A stretch of 36,568 nucleotides of DNA, from positions 1 to 36,568 of the forward strand of contig JAFYLV010000157.1 in NCBI GenBank assembly GCA_017556885.1, read 5' to 3'. Positions 7,615 to 15,829 of the stretch are shown one piece after another. Within the stretch, counting starts at the first letter, position 1, and each line of letters opens with the position of its first letter. The position numbers were made by a program, and so were the translations under genes. This DNA comes from Clostridia bacterium (GTDB lineage Bacteria > Bacillota > Clostridia > Oscillospirales > QAMX01). Below the pieces are notes generated by a model. That model made no database searches. It saw nothing but the letters and a program-made list of their open reading frames with translations, and was not told where the DNA came from.

Positions 7615-8688
7615 ATGCTTGAAAAACTGGAGAGCCTCCGCGCCCGGTATGAAGACCTGCGCCGGGAGGCCGACGATCCCGAACTGTATAACGATCCCGT
7701 CCGCAGCCGCACCGTGCTTAAGGAGCAGAAGAGCCTGCGCCCCATCATGGAGATCTACGAGGCCTATCTGAAGGCCGAGGAGGACCGCAAGGGTGCAGAG
7801 GAGCTGCTTGCCTCGCGCCCGGATCCGGAGCTTCGCGAGCTCTGCGAAGAGGAGCTTGCCGCCGCGGAGGCGGAGCTTGCCCGTCTTTCCGATGCCCTGC
7901 GGCTGCAGCTTCTGCCCAGGGATGAAAACGACGACAAAAACGTCATTCTTGAGATCCGCGCCGGTGCCGGCGGCGAAGAAGCCGCCCTGTTTGCCGCTGT
8001 GCTTTTCCGCATGTACGGCATGTATGCCGATATGCAGGGTTGGACCTTCGAGCGCCTTGGCGCGGCAGAGACCGAGCTTGGCGGCTTCAAGGAAGTCAGC
8101 GTCCGCATCGAGGCCGACGGCGCCTATTCCCGCCTGAAGTACGAAAGCGGCGTTCATCGCGTGCAGCGCGTGCCCGAGACCGAGTCCTCCGGCCGCATCC
8201 AGACCTCCACCGTCACGGTCGCCGTGCTTCCGGAGGTGGATGAGGTGGACGTGGAGATCAACCCCTCCGACCTGCAGATCGACACCTACCGCGCCAGCGG
8301 CGCCGGCGGACAGCACGTTAACAAAACGGAGTCCGCCATCCGCATCACCCACCTGCCCACCGGCACAGTGGTGGAATGTCAGGACGAGCGCAGCCAGTTC
8401 AAGAACCGTGAGCGCGCCATGAAGATCCTCCGCGCCCGTCTCTATGAGGCCGAGCAGGAGCGTCAGAATGCCGCCCGTGCCAGCGAGCGCAAGTCCCAGG
8501 TGGGCACCGGAGACCGCAGCGAGCGCATCCGCACCTACAACTATCCCCAGGGCCGCGTCTCCGATCACCGTATCGGCCTGACCCTCCACAAGCTGGACAA
8601 CATTCTCAACGGCCACATGGAAGAAGTGATTGACGCCCTCATCGCCGCCGATCAGGCAGCAAAGCTTGCCGCCTTCAGCGAACAATAA
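7615..8688 (+). CDS. prfA: Peptide chain release factor 1
   Basis: RF1 ends translation at UAA and UAG. The protein is 357 residues, the normal length. The codon-recognition tripeptide is PET (187-189, in RVPETESSGR), the variant common in Firmicutes. The catalytic GGQ is at 231-233 (SGAGGQHVNKTES), and the conserved C-terminal part includes NYPQGRVSDHRIG. An SD-like GGAG lies about 10 bases before the ATG. It is followed by a Sua5-type gene and coaE; Firmicutes often have prfA-prmC-sua5 in this order, and prmC is missing at this spot. RF1 is the factor that would stop at the TAG seen inside groEL. Confidence 0.98.
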   Translation: MLEKLESLRARYEDLRREADDPELYNDPVRSRTVLKEQKSLRPIMEIYEAYLKAEEDRKGAEELLASRPDPELRELCEEELAAAEAELARLSDALRLQLLPRDENDDKNVILEIRAGAGGEEAALFAAVLFRMYGMYADMQGWTFERLGAAETELGGFKEVSVRIEADGAYSRLKYESGVHRVQRVPETESSGRIQTSTVTVAVLPEVDEVDVEINPSDLQIDTYRASGAGGQHVNKTESAIRITHLPTGTVVECQDERSQFKNRERAMKILRARLYEAEQERQNAARASERKSQVGTGDRSERIRTYNYPQGRVSDHRIGLTLHKLDNILNGHMEEVIDALIAADQAAKLAAFSEQ

Positions 8689-8702
8689 TTGCAAAAAGAG
8701 GC

Positions 8703-9755
8703 TTGACCGCATTGAAAACCACCGTTTTTTCCGCAAAGGATACCGATAAGCTCGCCGCCGCGGGAGCACTGCTCCGTGCGGGCGGTCTTGTTGCCATTCC
8801 CACGGAAACGGTCTATGGGCTTGCCTGCTCCGCCTTCCGTCCGGAGGCCGTGGCCCGGGTTTTTGCAGCAAAGGGCCGCCCCTCCGACAATCCCCTGATC
8901 GTGCATATCTCCGACCTGTCCCAGCTCTCTCTGCTTTGGGATGAGATCCCTCCGGAGGCGCTGCGCCTGGCAGAGGCCTTCTGGCCGGGACCGCTGACCA
9001 TGATCGCCCGCAAGCGCCCCGACGTACCCGCCGAGGTCACCGGCGGACTGGATACCGTGGCGGTGCGCTTCCCTGCCCATCCCGCCGCACAGGCGGTCAT
9101 CAACGCCGCAGGTGTACCGCTTGCCGCTCCTTCCGCCAATCTTTCCGGATCTCCGAGCCCCACCTGTGCCGAGCATGTGCGCAGCGACCTTGACGGCCGT
9201 ATTGAGATGATCCTCGACGGCGGTGCATGTGATTTCGGCGTGGAATCCACCGTGCTTGACCTCACCCGCCGCCCCTTTGCGGTGCTCCGCCCCGGCTCCG
9301 TCACACCGGAGATGCTGCGCGGCGTGCTTTCCGACGTCATTACCGATCCTGCGGTGCTCCGTCCCCTCGACCGCGGCGAAACTGCCCGTTCCCCCGGCAT
9401 GAAATACCGCCACTACGCCCCGCAAAGCCCCGTCACCGCCGTCAGCGGACCGGGCTGCGGCTCGGCCGCCTATATCCGCACCCATCTGCCCGAGGGCGGC
9501 GCGGTGCTCTGCTTTGATGCGTTTCTTCGGGATTTCGCCCGCATTCCCAGCATCGCCTACGGCGCGGAGGACGATGCCGCCTCCCTCGCCCGCGGATTGT
9601 ATGCCTCCCTGCGGTTGCTGGATCGGGAGGTGCACACCCACATTTTTGCCCAGTGTCCCCCTCTGTCGGAGGAATATCTCGCCGTCACCAACCGGTTGTG
9701 CCGCTCGGCGGGCTTCCGCATCATCCATGTGGACGAAAAGGGGGCAGAAATATGA
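8703..9755 (+). CDS. L-threonylcarbamoyladenylate synthase (Sua5/YwlC type)
   Basis: This enzyme makes threonylcarbamoyl-AMP from threonine, bicarbonate and ATP for the t6A37 modification of ANN-decoding tRNAs. At 350 residues it is the two-domain Sua5 form. The YrdC domain (about 15-200) has GGLVAIPTETVYGLA, KGRPSDNPLIVHI, PSANLSGSPSPT and GVESTVLDL. After a linker with RPGSVTPEML and SPGMKYRHYAPQ comes the C-terminal Sua5 domain (about 240-345). No ATG start is available: TTG at 8703 is given, but TTG at 8712 has better spacing to the AGAGG at 8697-8701. The end overlaps coaE by 4 bases (ATGA), implying translational coupling. Confidence 0.93.
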   Translation: MTALKTTVFSAKDTDKLAAAGALLRAGGLVAIPTETVYGLACSAFRPEAVARVFAAKGRPSDNPLIVHISDLSQLSLLWDEIPPEALRLAEAFWPGPLTMIARKRPDVPAEVTGGLDTVAVRFPAHPAAQAVINAAGVPLAAPSANLSGSPSPTCAEHVRSDLDGRIEMILDGGACDFGVESTVLDLTRRPFAVLRPGSVTPEMLRGVLSDVITDPAVLRPLDRGETARSPGMKYRHYAPQSPVTAVSGPGCGSAAYIRTHLPEGGAVLCFDAFLRDFARIPSIAYGAEDDAASLARGLYASLRLLDREVHTHIFAQCPPLSEEYLAVTNRLCRSAGFRIIHVDEKGAEI

Positions 9756-10357
9756 CCGTCATCGGGATCACCGGCGGCAGCGGCAGCGGAAAAAGTACCC
9801 TCTCCGCCCTGCTTTCCGAAGAACTTGATGCCCTTGCCCTCGACGCCGATAAAATCTACCACGAGCTTCTCGAAACCTCCGCCGATATGCGGGATGCTCT
9901 CGTTTCCGCCTTCGGTCCCGGCATTCTTTTTGAGGGAAAGATCTGCCGCAAGGCGCTTGCCGCCGTGGTTTTTGCCGACGAAGGCGCCCTCGCACAGCTC
10001 AATGCCATCACCCATCCCCGGGTGACCGACGAGATCGTGCGCCGCATGAAAGAAACAGACAAAGCCGTCTGCTCCATCGATGCTTTCGGTCTTATCCAAA
10101 GCGGCATGCACCGCATCTGCGACCATACGGTGGGCGTTCTTGCCGACCGGGATGTTCGCATCCGGCGCATCATGGCCCGCGACGGGCTGGATGAGGCCCG
10201 CGCCGCCGCCCGTATCGATGCCCAGGCACCGGAGGAATTTTACCGCACCCATTGCAACACCCTGCTTGTAAACAACGGCAGCGCGGAGCAGTTCCGTGAG
10301 GATTGCCGCCGTTTCTGCCGAAAACTTCTTGGAAAGGATACCATTGACCATGAGTGA
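9752..10357 (+). CDS. coaE: Dephospho-CoA kinase
   Basis: CoaE carries out the last step of coenzyme A synthesis, phosphorylating the 3'-hydroxyl of dephospho-CoA with ATP. The protein is 201 residues, the normal length. The P-loop GGSGSGKST is at residues 8-16, followed by the acidic LDADKIYHELL substrate region, NAITHPRV, and the lid segment with IRRIMARDGLDEARAAARIDAQ. The start overlaps the stop of the Sua5-type gene as ATGA; a longer frame from 9653 has no support. The end overlaps the aminopeptidase start by 8 bases. The usual DxPLLFE motif is changed to IDAFGLIQSG, a modest divergence that does not affect the assignment much. Confidence 0.9.
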   Translation: MTVIGITGGSGSGKSTLSALLSEELDALALDADKIYHELLETSADMRDALVSAFGPGILFEGKICRKALAAVVFADEGALAQLNAITHPRVTDEIVRRMKETDKAVCSIDAFGLIQSGMHRICDHTVGVLADRDVRIRRIMARDGLDEARAAARIDAQAPEEFYRTHCNTLLVNNGSAEQFREDCRRFCRKLLGKDTIDHE

Positions 10358-11741
10358 GACCACTTCCCTGCGGGATACCCTGCTGTACCAGAAGAAAAAC
10401 GGCTATGACGCTCTCTCCCCCGCCGAGATCGTCACCATGAACGACTACTGTGAGGACTACAAGGCATATCTCGATGCCGGCAAGACCGAGCGCGAGGCCT
10501 GCCGTGAGGCTGTCCGCCTTGCTGAAGCGGCCGGCTTCGTGGCCTATACCGGTCAGGAGCTCAAGCCCGGTGACCGCGTTTATGCCGTCAACAACGACCG
10601 CTACTGCATCCTGATGATCGCCGGTGCCGCCCCCCTTTCCGAGGGCTTCCGCCTCTCCGTCGCCCACATCGACAGCCCCCGTCTCGACCTTAAGAGTGTC
10701 CCCGTTTACGAGGATTCCGACCTTTGCATGCTTAAGACCCACTACTACGGCGGTATCCGCAAGTACCAGTGGGTGGCAACTCCTCTTGCCATGCACGGCA
10801 CCGTCACCCTGCGCGACGGCTCCAGCGTGGAGATCTGCATCGGTGAGGAGGAGGGCGATCCCGTCTTCACCATCACCGATCTTCTGCCCCATCTCGCCCA
10901 GGAGCAGGGCCGCAAACCCCTCTCCGATGCCTATACCGGCGAAAATCTCAACGTGCTCGCAGGTTCTCTGCCCTATGCCGACGAGGACAGCGACCGCATC
11001 CGCATGACCTTCCTCTCCCTGCTGCACTCCACCTACGGCATCACCGAGCGGGATCTCATCACCGCCGAGATCTCCCTTGTGCCCGCCGGCCGCGCCCGCG
11101 ACGTGGGCCTTGACCGCAGCCTCATCGGTGCCTACGGCCAGGATGACCGCGTCTGCGGCTATGCTGCCCTGCGCGCCCTGCTTGAGCAGAGCGGAACCCC
11201 CGAAAACAACCTTATCTGCATCCTCGCCGACAAGGAAGAGATCGGCAGCGAGGGCATTTCCGGCATGCAGAGCCAGTTCTTTGATGCCTTTGTGCGCCGC
11301 GTCTGCCACGCAGCCGGTGTTTGCGCCGACGGCTGCATCGCAAAGTCCCTCTGTCTTTCCGCCGACGTGGCCGCCGCCTACGACCCCAACTTCCCCGAGG
11401 CCTTTGAGAAGCGCAATTCCGCCCTTGCCAACTGCGGTGTCGCCCTGGTGAAGTTCACCGGTGCCCGCGGCAAGTCCGGCTCCAGCGATGCCTCCTCCGA
11501 GCTCTTCGCCCGCATTGCCGCCATCATGGACGAGGCCGGTGTCATCTGGCAGTCCGGCGAGCTGGGCCGCGTGGATCTCGGCGGCGGCGGAACGGTGGCA
11601 AAGTTCGTTGCCAACCGCAACATCCCCACCATCGACGTTGGTACCCCCGTGCTCTCCATGCACGCTCCCTTCGAGGTCACCGGCAAGCTCGACTGCTACA
11701 TGACCTTCAAGGCCTTCGATGCCTTCAACCGCGCCAAATAA
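10350..11741 (+). CDS. M18 family aminopeptidase
   Basis: 463 residues from the ATG at 10350 (MSETTSLRD), which overlaps the coaE end by 8 bases. The dinuclear zinc site of M18 enzymes is visible: His in SVAHIDSPRLD, Asp in YGQDDRVCGY, the Glu pair in ADKEEIGSEG, Asp in SADVAAAYDPNF, and His in LSMHAPFE near the C terminus. The family removes N-terminal acidic or neutral residues from peptides in the cytoplasm and forms large tetrahedral or dodecameric particles. The next gene starts directly after the stop codon, so it is translated as part of the same operon. Confidence 0.93.
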   Translation: MSETTSLRDTLLYQKKNGYDALSPAEIVTMNDYCEDYKAYLDAGKTEREACREAVRLAEAAGFVAYTGQELKPGDRVYAVNNDRYCILMIAGAAPLSEGFRLSVAHIDSPRLDLKSVPVYEDSDLCMLKTHYYGGIRKYQWVATPLAMHGTVTLRDGSSVEICIGEEEGDPVFTITDLLPHLAQEQGRKPLSDAYTGENLNVLAGSLPYADEDSDRIRMTFLSLLHSTYGITERDLITAEISLVPAGRARDVGLDRSLIGAYGQDDRVCGYAALRALLEQSGTPENNLICILADKEEIGSEGISGMQSQFFDAFVRRVCHAAGVCADGCIAKSLCLSADVAAAYDPNFPEAFEKRNSALANCGVALVKFTGARGKSGSSDASSELFARIAAIMDEAGVIWQSGELGRVDLGGGGTVAKFVANRNIPTIDVGTPVLSMHAPFEVTGKLDCYMTFKAFDAFNRAK

Positions 11742-12497
11742 ATGCAGAAGCTTCTCTCCCGCGTCCGCCGCTGTGCGGAGGACTACCGGATGATCGAGGC
11801 CGGCGACCGCATTGCCGTGGGGGTCTCCGGAGGCAAGGACAGCCTGTGCACCCTGCTTGCACTGCACGAAATGTCCAAGTTTTTCCCCGCTCCCTACACG
11901 GTGACTGCCATCACCGTCACCGGCTTCCCGGGGATGGATTTTTCCCCTGTGGCCAAGCTTTGCGAGGAGCGGGACATCCCCTACATCACCACCGATGCCG
12001 CCATCTACGACATCGTCTTTACCGAGCGGCAGGAGAAAAACCCCTGCAGCCTTTGCGCAAAGCTGCGGCGCGGGGCGCTCAACACCGCCGCGAAGGAGGC
12101 CGGCTGCAACAAGGTCGCCCTCGGCCACCATCTGGACGATGCCGTGGAGACCTATCTGCTTTCCCTCCTCCGCGAGGGCCGCATCTCCTGCTTCTCGCCC
12201 GTCACCTACCTTGACCGGACGGATATCACCGTCATCCGTCCCATGCTTTATCTCTATGAGAAGGACGTACGCGCCGCCGCCCGGCGAAACGACCTGCCCG
12301 TGGTGCACAACACCTGTCCGCGGGACGGAGAGAGCGACCGCGAAGAGGTCAAGGAGCTTTTGCGCACCCTATCCGGCACGGAAAAAGCCGTAAAGGAGCG
12401 TATTTTCGGCGCAATGCAGCGCTATCCGCTGCCCGGTTGGGCACCGGAACATCCGCCGCGTTCGCGGAAGGGCTCCATCCTTCCGCTGGAAGAATAA
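11742..12497 (+). CDS. TtcA-like ATP-dependent tRNA sulfurtransferase (PP-loop)
   Basis: 251 residues. The PP-loop ATP pyrophosphatase motif SGGKDS is at 29-34 and the iron-sulfur/cysteine motif PCSLCAKLRRG has Cys102 and Cys105. GHHLDDAVETYLLSLL is the typical second TtcA motif, followed by RPMLYLYEKDVR. TtcA makes 2-thiocytidine at tRNA position 32; Gram-positive relatives are less studied, so the exact nucleoside is inferred. The ATG directly follows the TAA of the aminopeptidase gene and has no SD of its own, so translation is probably coupled. Confidence 0.85.
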   Translation: MQKLLSRVRRCAEDYRMIEAGDRIAVGVSGGKDSLCTLLALHEMSKFFPAPYTVTAITVTGFPGMDFSPVAKLCEERDIPYITTDAAIYDIVFTERQEKNPCSLCAKLRRGALNTAAKEAGCNKVALGHHLDDAVETYLLSLLREGRISCFSPVTYLDRTDITVIRPMLYLYEKDVRAAARRNDLPVVHNTCPRDGESDREEVKELLRTLSGTEKAVKERIFGAMQRYPLPGWAPEHPPRSRKGSILPLEE

Positions 12498-12529
12498 CAA
12501 AACATACTTTTTTTGAGGAGGATCCCATC

Positions 12530-13603
12530 ATGTGCAAGAAAGTCCGTGTCGCCATTATCGGCTGCGGCACCATCTCAAACTCCCATATCCGCGGCTACAA
12601 GGCCATCGAGGATAAGGTCGAGATCGCTTACCTCATCGACATCATCCCCGAGCGCACCGCACAGAAGGCAGAGAAATTCGAGCTGCCGAACGTCACCCAT
12701 CTCACCGACTACCGCGAGATGCTCAAGGATCAGACTGTGGACTGCGTCTCCGTCTGCCTTCCCAACCACCTGCACGCCTCCGTCTCCATCGACTGCCTCC
12801 GCGCCGGCAAGCACGTTCTCTGTGAGAAGCCCGCTGCCATGAACTATGCCGAGGCTATGGAGATGAAGAAGGCCGCCGACGAGACCGGCAAGATCCTCAA
12901 CATCGGCGTCGTCAACCGTTTCAACGCCGGCGTTGAAAACCTGCGCGAGCTGGTTCAGTCCGGTGAGCTTGGTGAGATCTATCAGATCTACTGCTCCTTC
13001 CGCAATTACCGTTCCATCCCCGGCATGGGCGGCTGGTTCACCACCAAGGCCCTCTCCGGCGGTGGCGCCCTCATCGACTGGGGCGTTCATTTCCTCGATC
13101 TCATCAACTATATCATTGATGCCCCCGCCATCAAGACCGTTTCCGCTGTCTGCCACTCCAAGCTTGCCAACCCCATGGAGAGCTACGTCTACCGCAACAT
13201 GCACGCCGGTCCTCCCGATTATTCCGGCACCTATGACGTCGAGGAGTTTGTCACCGGTCTGGTCCGCACCGAAGGTCCCACCCTTACCCTGAACGGCGCC
13301 TGGGCGCAGAACATCGACGAGGCTGCCATGTTCGTTGAGTTCATGGGCACCAAGGGCGGCGCAAAGCTGAAGTATTGCGACCATTATACCGTCTACACCA
13401 CCCGCGACGGCGAGTTGGTCTCCGAGACTCCTGATTTTGAGATCCCCGACATGTTCCACAAGGAGATCGCCTGCTTTGTCGACAGCGCTATGAAGGGCGA
13501 GCATATCCGCTCCAACATCGACGAGATCCTCACCACCGTTCAGCTCATGGATGCCATCTACGCCTCCGCCGAGTCCGGCCGTGAGGTCGTCGTTACCGAG
13601 TAA
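12530..13603 (+). CDS. Gfo/Idh/MocA family NAD(P)-dependent oxidoreductase
   Basis: 357 residues from the ATG at 12530 (MCKKVRVAIIG), with a strong SD (GAGGAGG) 8 bases upstream. The N-terminal Rossmann fold has IIGCGTISNSH (9-19). The family motif EKPAAMNYAEAM starts at residue 99 with the catalytic Lys100. The second-domain motif GGALIDWGVHFLDL carries Asp183 and His187. The family oxidises or reduces sugars, inositols and related polyols, usually in the cytoplasm; the substrate cannot be read from the sequence. It follows the TtcA-like gene after 32 bases and is 8 bases before the phosphoesterase gene. It does not match its housekeeping neighbours in function. Confidence 0.88.
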   Translation: MCKKVRVAIIGCGTISNSHIRGYKAIEDKVEIAYLIDIIPERTAQKAEKFELPNVTHLTDYREMLKDQTVDCVSVCLPNHLHASVSIDCLRAGKHVLCEKPAAMNYAEAMEMKKAADETGKILNIGVVNRFNAGVENLRELVQSGELGEIYQIYCSFRNYRSIPGMGGWFTTKALSGGGALIDWGVHFLDLINYIIDAPAIKTVSAVCHSKLANPMESYVYRNMHAGPPDYSGTYDVEEFVTGLVRTEGPTLTLNGAWAQNIDEAAMFVEFMGTKGGAKLKYCDHYTVYTTRDGELVSETPDFEIPDMFHKEIACFVDSAMKGEHIRSNIDEILTTVQLMDAIYASAESGREVVVTE

Positions 13604-13611
13604 GCGCAGCC

Positions 13612-14154
13612 ATGAAGCTTCTTTTTGCATCCGATATCCACGGCGACGCCAAGGCTTGCGCGGCAGTGCTTGCCCGGGCGGAGGTCGAAGGCGCCGAGCG
13701 CATCATTCTGCTCGGTGATCTGCTCTACCACGGTCCCCGCAATCCGCTCCCGCCCGGCTTTGGCCCCAAGGAGACCGCGGCTCTTCTCAACGAGAATGCC
13801 GAAAAGCTTCTCTGCGTGCGGGGCAACTGCGACGCCGAGGTGGATCAGATAGTGCTTTCCTTCCCCGTGCTTGCCACCTATGCATGGCTATCCGTAGACG
13901 GACACACCGTCTATGCCACCCACGGTCACCACAACGGTCACGACGATCCCCCGCCGCTGTGCCGCGGCGAGATCCTGCTGCACGGTCACACCCACCTGCC
14001 CGCACTGGAGCGGCGGGAGGGCTACGTGTACTTAAATCCCGGCTCCGTTTCCCTGCCCAAGGGCGGAAATCCCCCCACGGATATGGTGTGGGAGGATGGT
14101 ACCGTCTCCCTTTGCGGCATGGACGGCACCCGGATCGAGACCCTCGTTCTGTAA
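13612..14154 (+). CDS. yfcE: YfcE/MJ0936-type metallophosphoesterase
   Basis: 180 residues, the usual length. The metal-binding motifs of calcineurin-like phosphoesterases are all present: SDIHGD (near residue 8), GDLLYHGPRN, GNCDAEVD, THGHHN, GHTHLP and LNPGSVSLPK. YfcE relatives hydrolyse phosphodiesters in vitro; the natural substrate is unknown. It is the last gene of the nine-gene plus-strand run and is followed at once by a strong terminator shared with the convergent MgtC-family gene. Confidence 0.9.
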   Translation: MKLLFASDIHGDAKACAAVLARAEVEGAERIILLGDLLYHGPRNPLPPGFGPKETAALLNENAEKLLCVRGNCDAEVDQIVLSFPVLATYAWLSVDGHTVYATHGHHNGHDDPPPLCRGEILLHGHTHLPALERREGYVYLNPGSVSLPKGGNPPTDMVWEDGTVSLCGMDGTRIETLVL

Positions 14155-14169
14155 TTATTTTCCCATAAC

Positions 14170-14204
14170 AAAAAAGAACGGCAGAAATTCTGCCGTTCTT
14201 TTTT
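14170..14204 (+). terminator. Bidirectional intrinsic terminator
   Basis: GAACGGCAGAA (14176-14186) pairs with TTCTGCCGTTC (14188-14198), extended by A and T runs on both sides (AAAAAA at 14170-14175, TTTTTT at 14199-14204). It is symmetrical and serves both the yfcE-type gene (plus) and the convergent MgtC-family gene (minus, stop at 14226). Confidence 0.95.
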
Positions 14205-14225
14205 GTCTTATCTTTCAAATCTTAT

Positions 14226-14924
14226 TTAGAGAGAAATAGCCTGAATGTCCTCATTTTCCTGCAGGATCGCCACGACCTTCTCCAAACCTGCGGGATCATG
14301 CATCCGCACGTTCATGGCAAGATTCAGATATGTATCCGCATCCGTGTTGATCTTGGTGGAAACGATGTCGATCCGGAGCTCGGCAAGCTGCCGGCGAAGC
14401 TGGGCGACCGCCTCCGGGCTGTTCTTGATGCGCACGAGCAGCTCCGCAGTGTTGTCATTTGCGAGCACCTTGTCATAGCCGATGAGGAAGGTGTGGAAGA
14501 CGATCTGCACCACGATGACGAGGATCGTGGCGAGTACGCCCGTCAGGTACATGCCGCAGCCAACGGCCATACCCACCGCAGAGGTGACCCAGATGCCCGC
14601 CGCCGTGGTGAGGCCTTTGATGGTGGAACCCTTGACGATCATACCTGCGCAGAGGAAGGAAATACCGGTAACGATATTGGATGCGATACGGCCGGCGTCG
14701 CTGGTGATGCCGTTGCCAACCACATCGGCAAATCCGTATTTGGAGATGACCATCATCAACGCTGCACCCAGCGCAACGATCACGTGGGTACGGAAACCGG
14801 CATCCTTCTGCCGCAGCGTACGTTCAATTCCAATGGCACCGCCGCACAGGCATGCAACCACCAGCCGCAGGATCAACGCACCCTGATTTTGGGTCGCCGC
14901 TAGAATCATTTCCCACAAATTCAT
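14226..14924 (-). CDS. MgtC/SapB family membrane protein
   Basis: 232 residues. The N-terminal about 140 residues carry four to five membrane spans with the family motifs RLVVACLCGGAIGIER, DAGFRTHVIVALGAAL and RIASNIVTGISFLCAGMI, then GLTTAAGIWVTSAVGMAVG. The C-terminal about 80 residues form a soluble ACT-like domain (LLVRIKN to EDIQAISL). MgtC proteins are inner-membrane factors linked to magnesium homeostasis and, in pathogens, to F-type ATPase inhibition; this one may be a general ion or membrane-stress protein. SD: AGAAAGGCG about 9 bases upstream. It stands alone on the minus strand and ends at the shared terminator. Confidence 0.9.
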   Translation of the reverse strand: MNLWEMILAATQNQGALILRLVVACLCGGAIGIERTLRQKDAGFRTHVIVALGAALMMVISKYGFADVVGNGITSDAGRIASNIVTGISFLCAGMIVKGSTIKGLTTAAGIWVTSAVGMAVGCGMYLTGVLATILVIVVQIVFHTFLIGYDKVLANDNTAELLVRIKNSPEAVAQLRRQLAELRIDIVSTKINTDADTYLNLAMNVRMHDPAGLEKVVAILQENEDIQAISL

Positions 14925-15014
14925 ATTATTTCGCCTTTCTTTGGGTAAATTTTGTATGTACTATCATAAAACTATGCGTCTAAAAAACGTTTTAGTCCCG
15001 TTCCCGGAACATTC

Positions 15015-15716
15015 TTAAATATTCAGCCGGTTCAAATTCTGCAGAGGCAGCCGGTCGGCATACAGATGGCCGTTGTCGGACAGGCAGATGCACTTGGGGG
15101 CGCAGATCTCCTCACCCTCATAATTGATGATGGTGACACCGGTATGGTTGATGCCGAAAGCACGCCAGAAAAACTGCGGCGGCTGCCAGAGCAGGTGGGA
15201 AAGCCATGCGCAGCCAAAACCCGCATGGCAGAAGCAGGCTACCCGTCCCGCATCCGGTCCGATGCGTCTGTAGACGCCGCCCTCCCGCTCCAGACCGAGT
15301 CTGCGGAAGAAATCGTCCGATTCCGCCACCATGGCATCGTACCCTTCCTTGACCGGGAGTCCGGCAAAAACCGGCGCTTCGTACCACCGGGCACGGGGCA
15401 AATCATTTTCTTCCCGGTACAGTTCCTCCCGCAGGGCATCCTTGATCCAGTAGCGCTTGCCGTCCGGCATATCGATCCCAAACCGCTTCATGGCAAGATC
15501 TTCATCCATAAACGGCTCTATTTGGGCGTCGATCCCCATCAGATCGCAGGTGGGCTGCGCCGTCATACGGGCGCGTCCGCGGGGAGAGGTGAATATCCGA
15601 TCCAATCCGTGAACGGAGAGCCGCTTCGCCACCGCCTCCGCCTGCAAGCGTCCCTTTTGGGTCAAAGAATCGGGATTATACACAGGATCTCCGTGTCGAA
15701 TAATATAAAGAAGCAT
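15015..15716 (-). CDS. Histidine phosphatase family protein, copy 1
   Basis: 233 residues. The catalytic RHG motif is at the start (YIIRHGDPVY), followed by SPRGRARMTAQ, an acidic FMDEDLA segment and the second catalytic His in CFCHAGFG. This is the phosphoglycerate-mutase-like histidine phosphatase fold; the substrate is unknown. A closely related second copy lies at 16721-17425, with about 50 nearly identical N-terminal residues and almost identical DNA there. SD GAGGAT lies 9 bases upstream and a good promoter at 15749-15777. The two copies flank thiT in the same direction. A role on a thiamine phosphate is possible by position only. Confidence 0.88.
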   Translation of the reverse strand: MLLYIIRHGDPVYNPDSLTQKGRLQAEAVAKRLSVHGLDRIFTSPRGRARMTAQPTCDLMGIDAQIEPFMDEDLAMKRFGIDMPDGKRYWIKDALREELYREENDLPRARWYEAPVFAGLPVKEGYDAMVAESDDFFRRLGLEREGGVYRRIGPDAGRVACFCHAGFGCAWLSHLLWQPPQFFWRAFGINHTGVTIINYEGEEICAPKCICLSDNGHLYADRLPLQNLNRLNI

Positions 15717-15748
15717 AACGGATCATCCTCTTTTCTTTATTTCTTTTT

Positions 15749-15777
15749 ATTTTACCATATTTTCTCCGTTTTCACAA
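15749..15777 (-). promoter_or_regulatory. Promoter of histidine phosphatase copy 1
   Basis: On the minus strand, TTGTGA (15772-15777) and TAAAAT (15749-15754) are 17 bases apart, about 35 bases before the ATG. The sequence resembles the promoter of copy 2 (17481-17509), including CACTTG before and TGGTAAAATA around the -10 box. Confidence 0.75.
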
Positions 15778-15779
15778 GT

Positions 15780-15816
15780 GAAAAGACCGCGGATCCTCTG
15801 CAGATCCGCGGTCTTT
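15780..15816 (-). terminator. Terminator after thiT
   Basis: A 14-bp perfect stem (15782-15795 with 15803-15816, 7-base loop) begins and ends in AAAG/CTTT, so a short U tract follows on the minus strand (TCTTTTC). It lies 14 bases after the thiT stop and directly before the promoter of phosphatase copy 1. Confidence 0.9.
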
Positions 15817-15829
15817 GTTTCTCAATCTT

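Noticed and set aside
5283..7748. 821-codon open frame on the minus strand
   Set aside because: It is antisense to the Lgt-like and Big_2 genes, is very rich in Gly and Asp with no domain-like pattern, and arises from the GC-rich codon bias. The same holds for the long antisense frames at 10170-12308, 18838-21168, 21144-22604, 25261-26964 and 27031-28944.
7615..8688. RF1 codon-recognition tripeptide PET as an unusual change
   Set aside because: PET is a common Firmicutes variant of the PxT motif (also in Bacillus RF1), so it does not indicate altered stop-codon reading.
14980..14995. CTAAAA/TTTTAG inverted repeat as terminator of phosphatase copy 1
   Set aside because: The stem has only A-T pairs at its ends, it is weak, and no proper U tract follows on the minus strand. 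A GTTCC/GGAAC repeat nearby is also too short to call.
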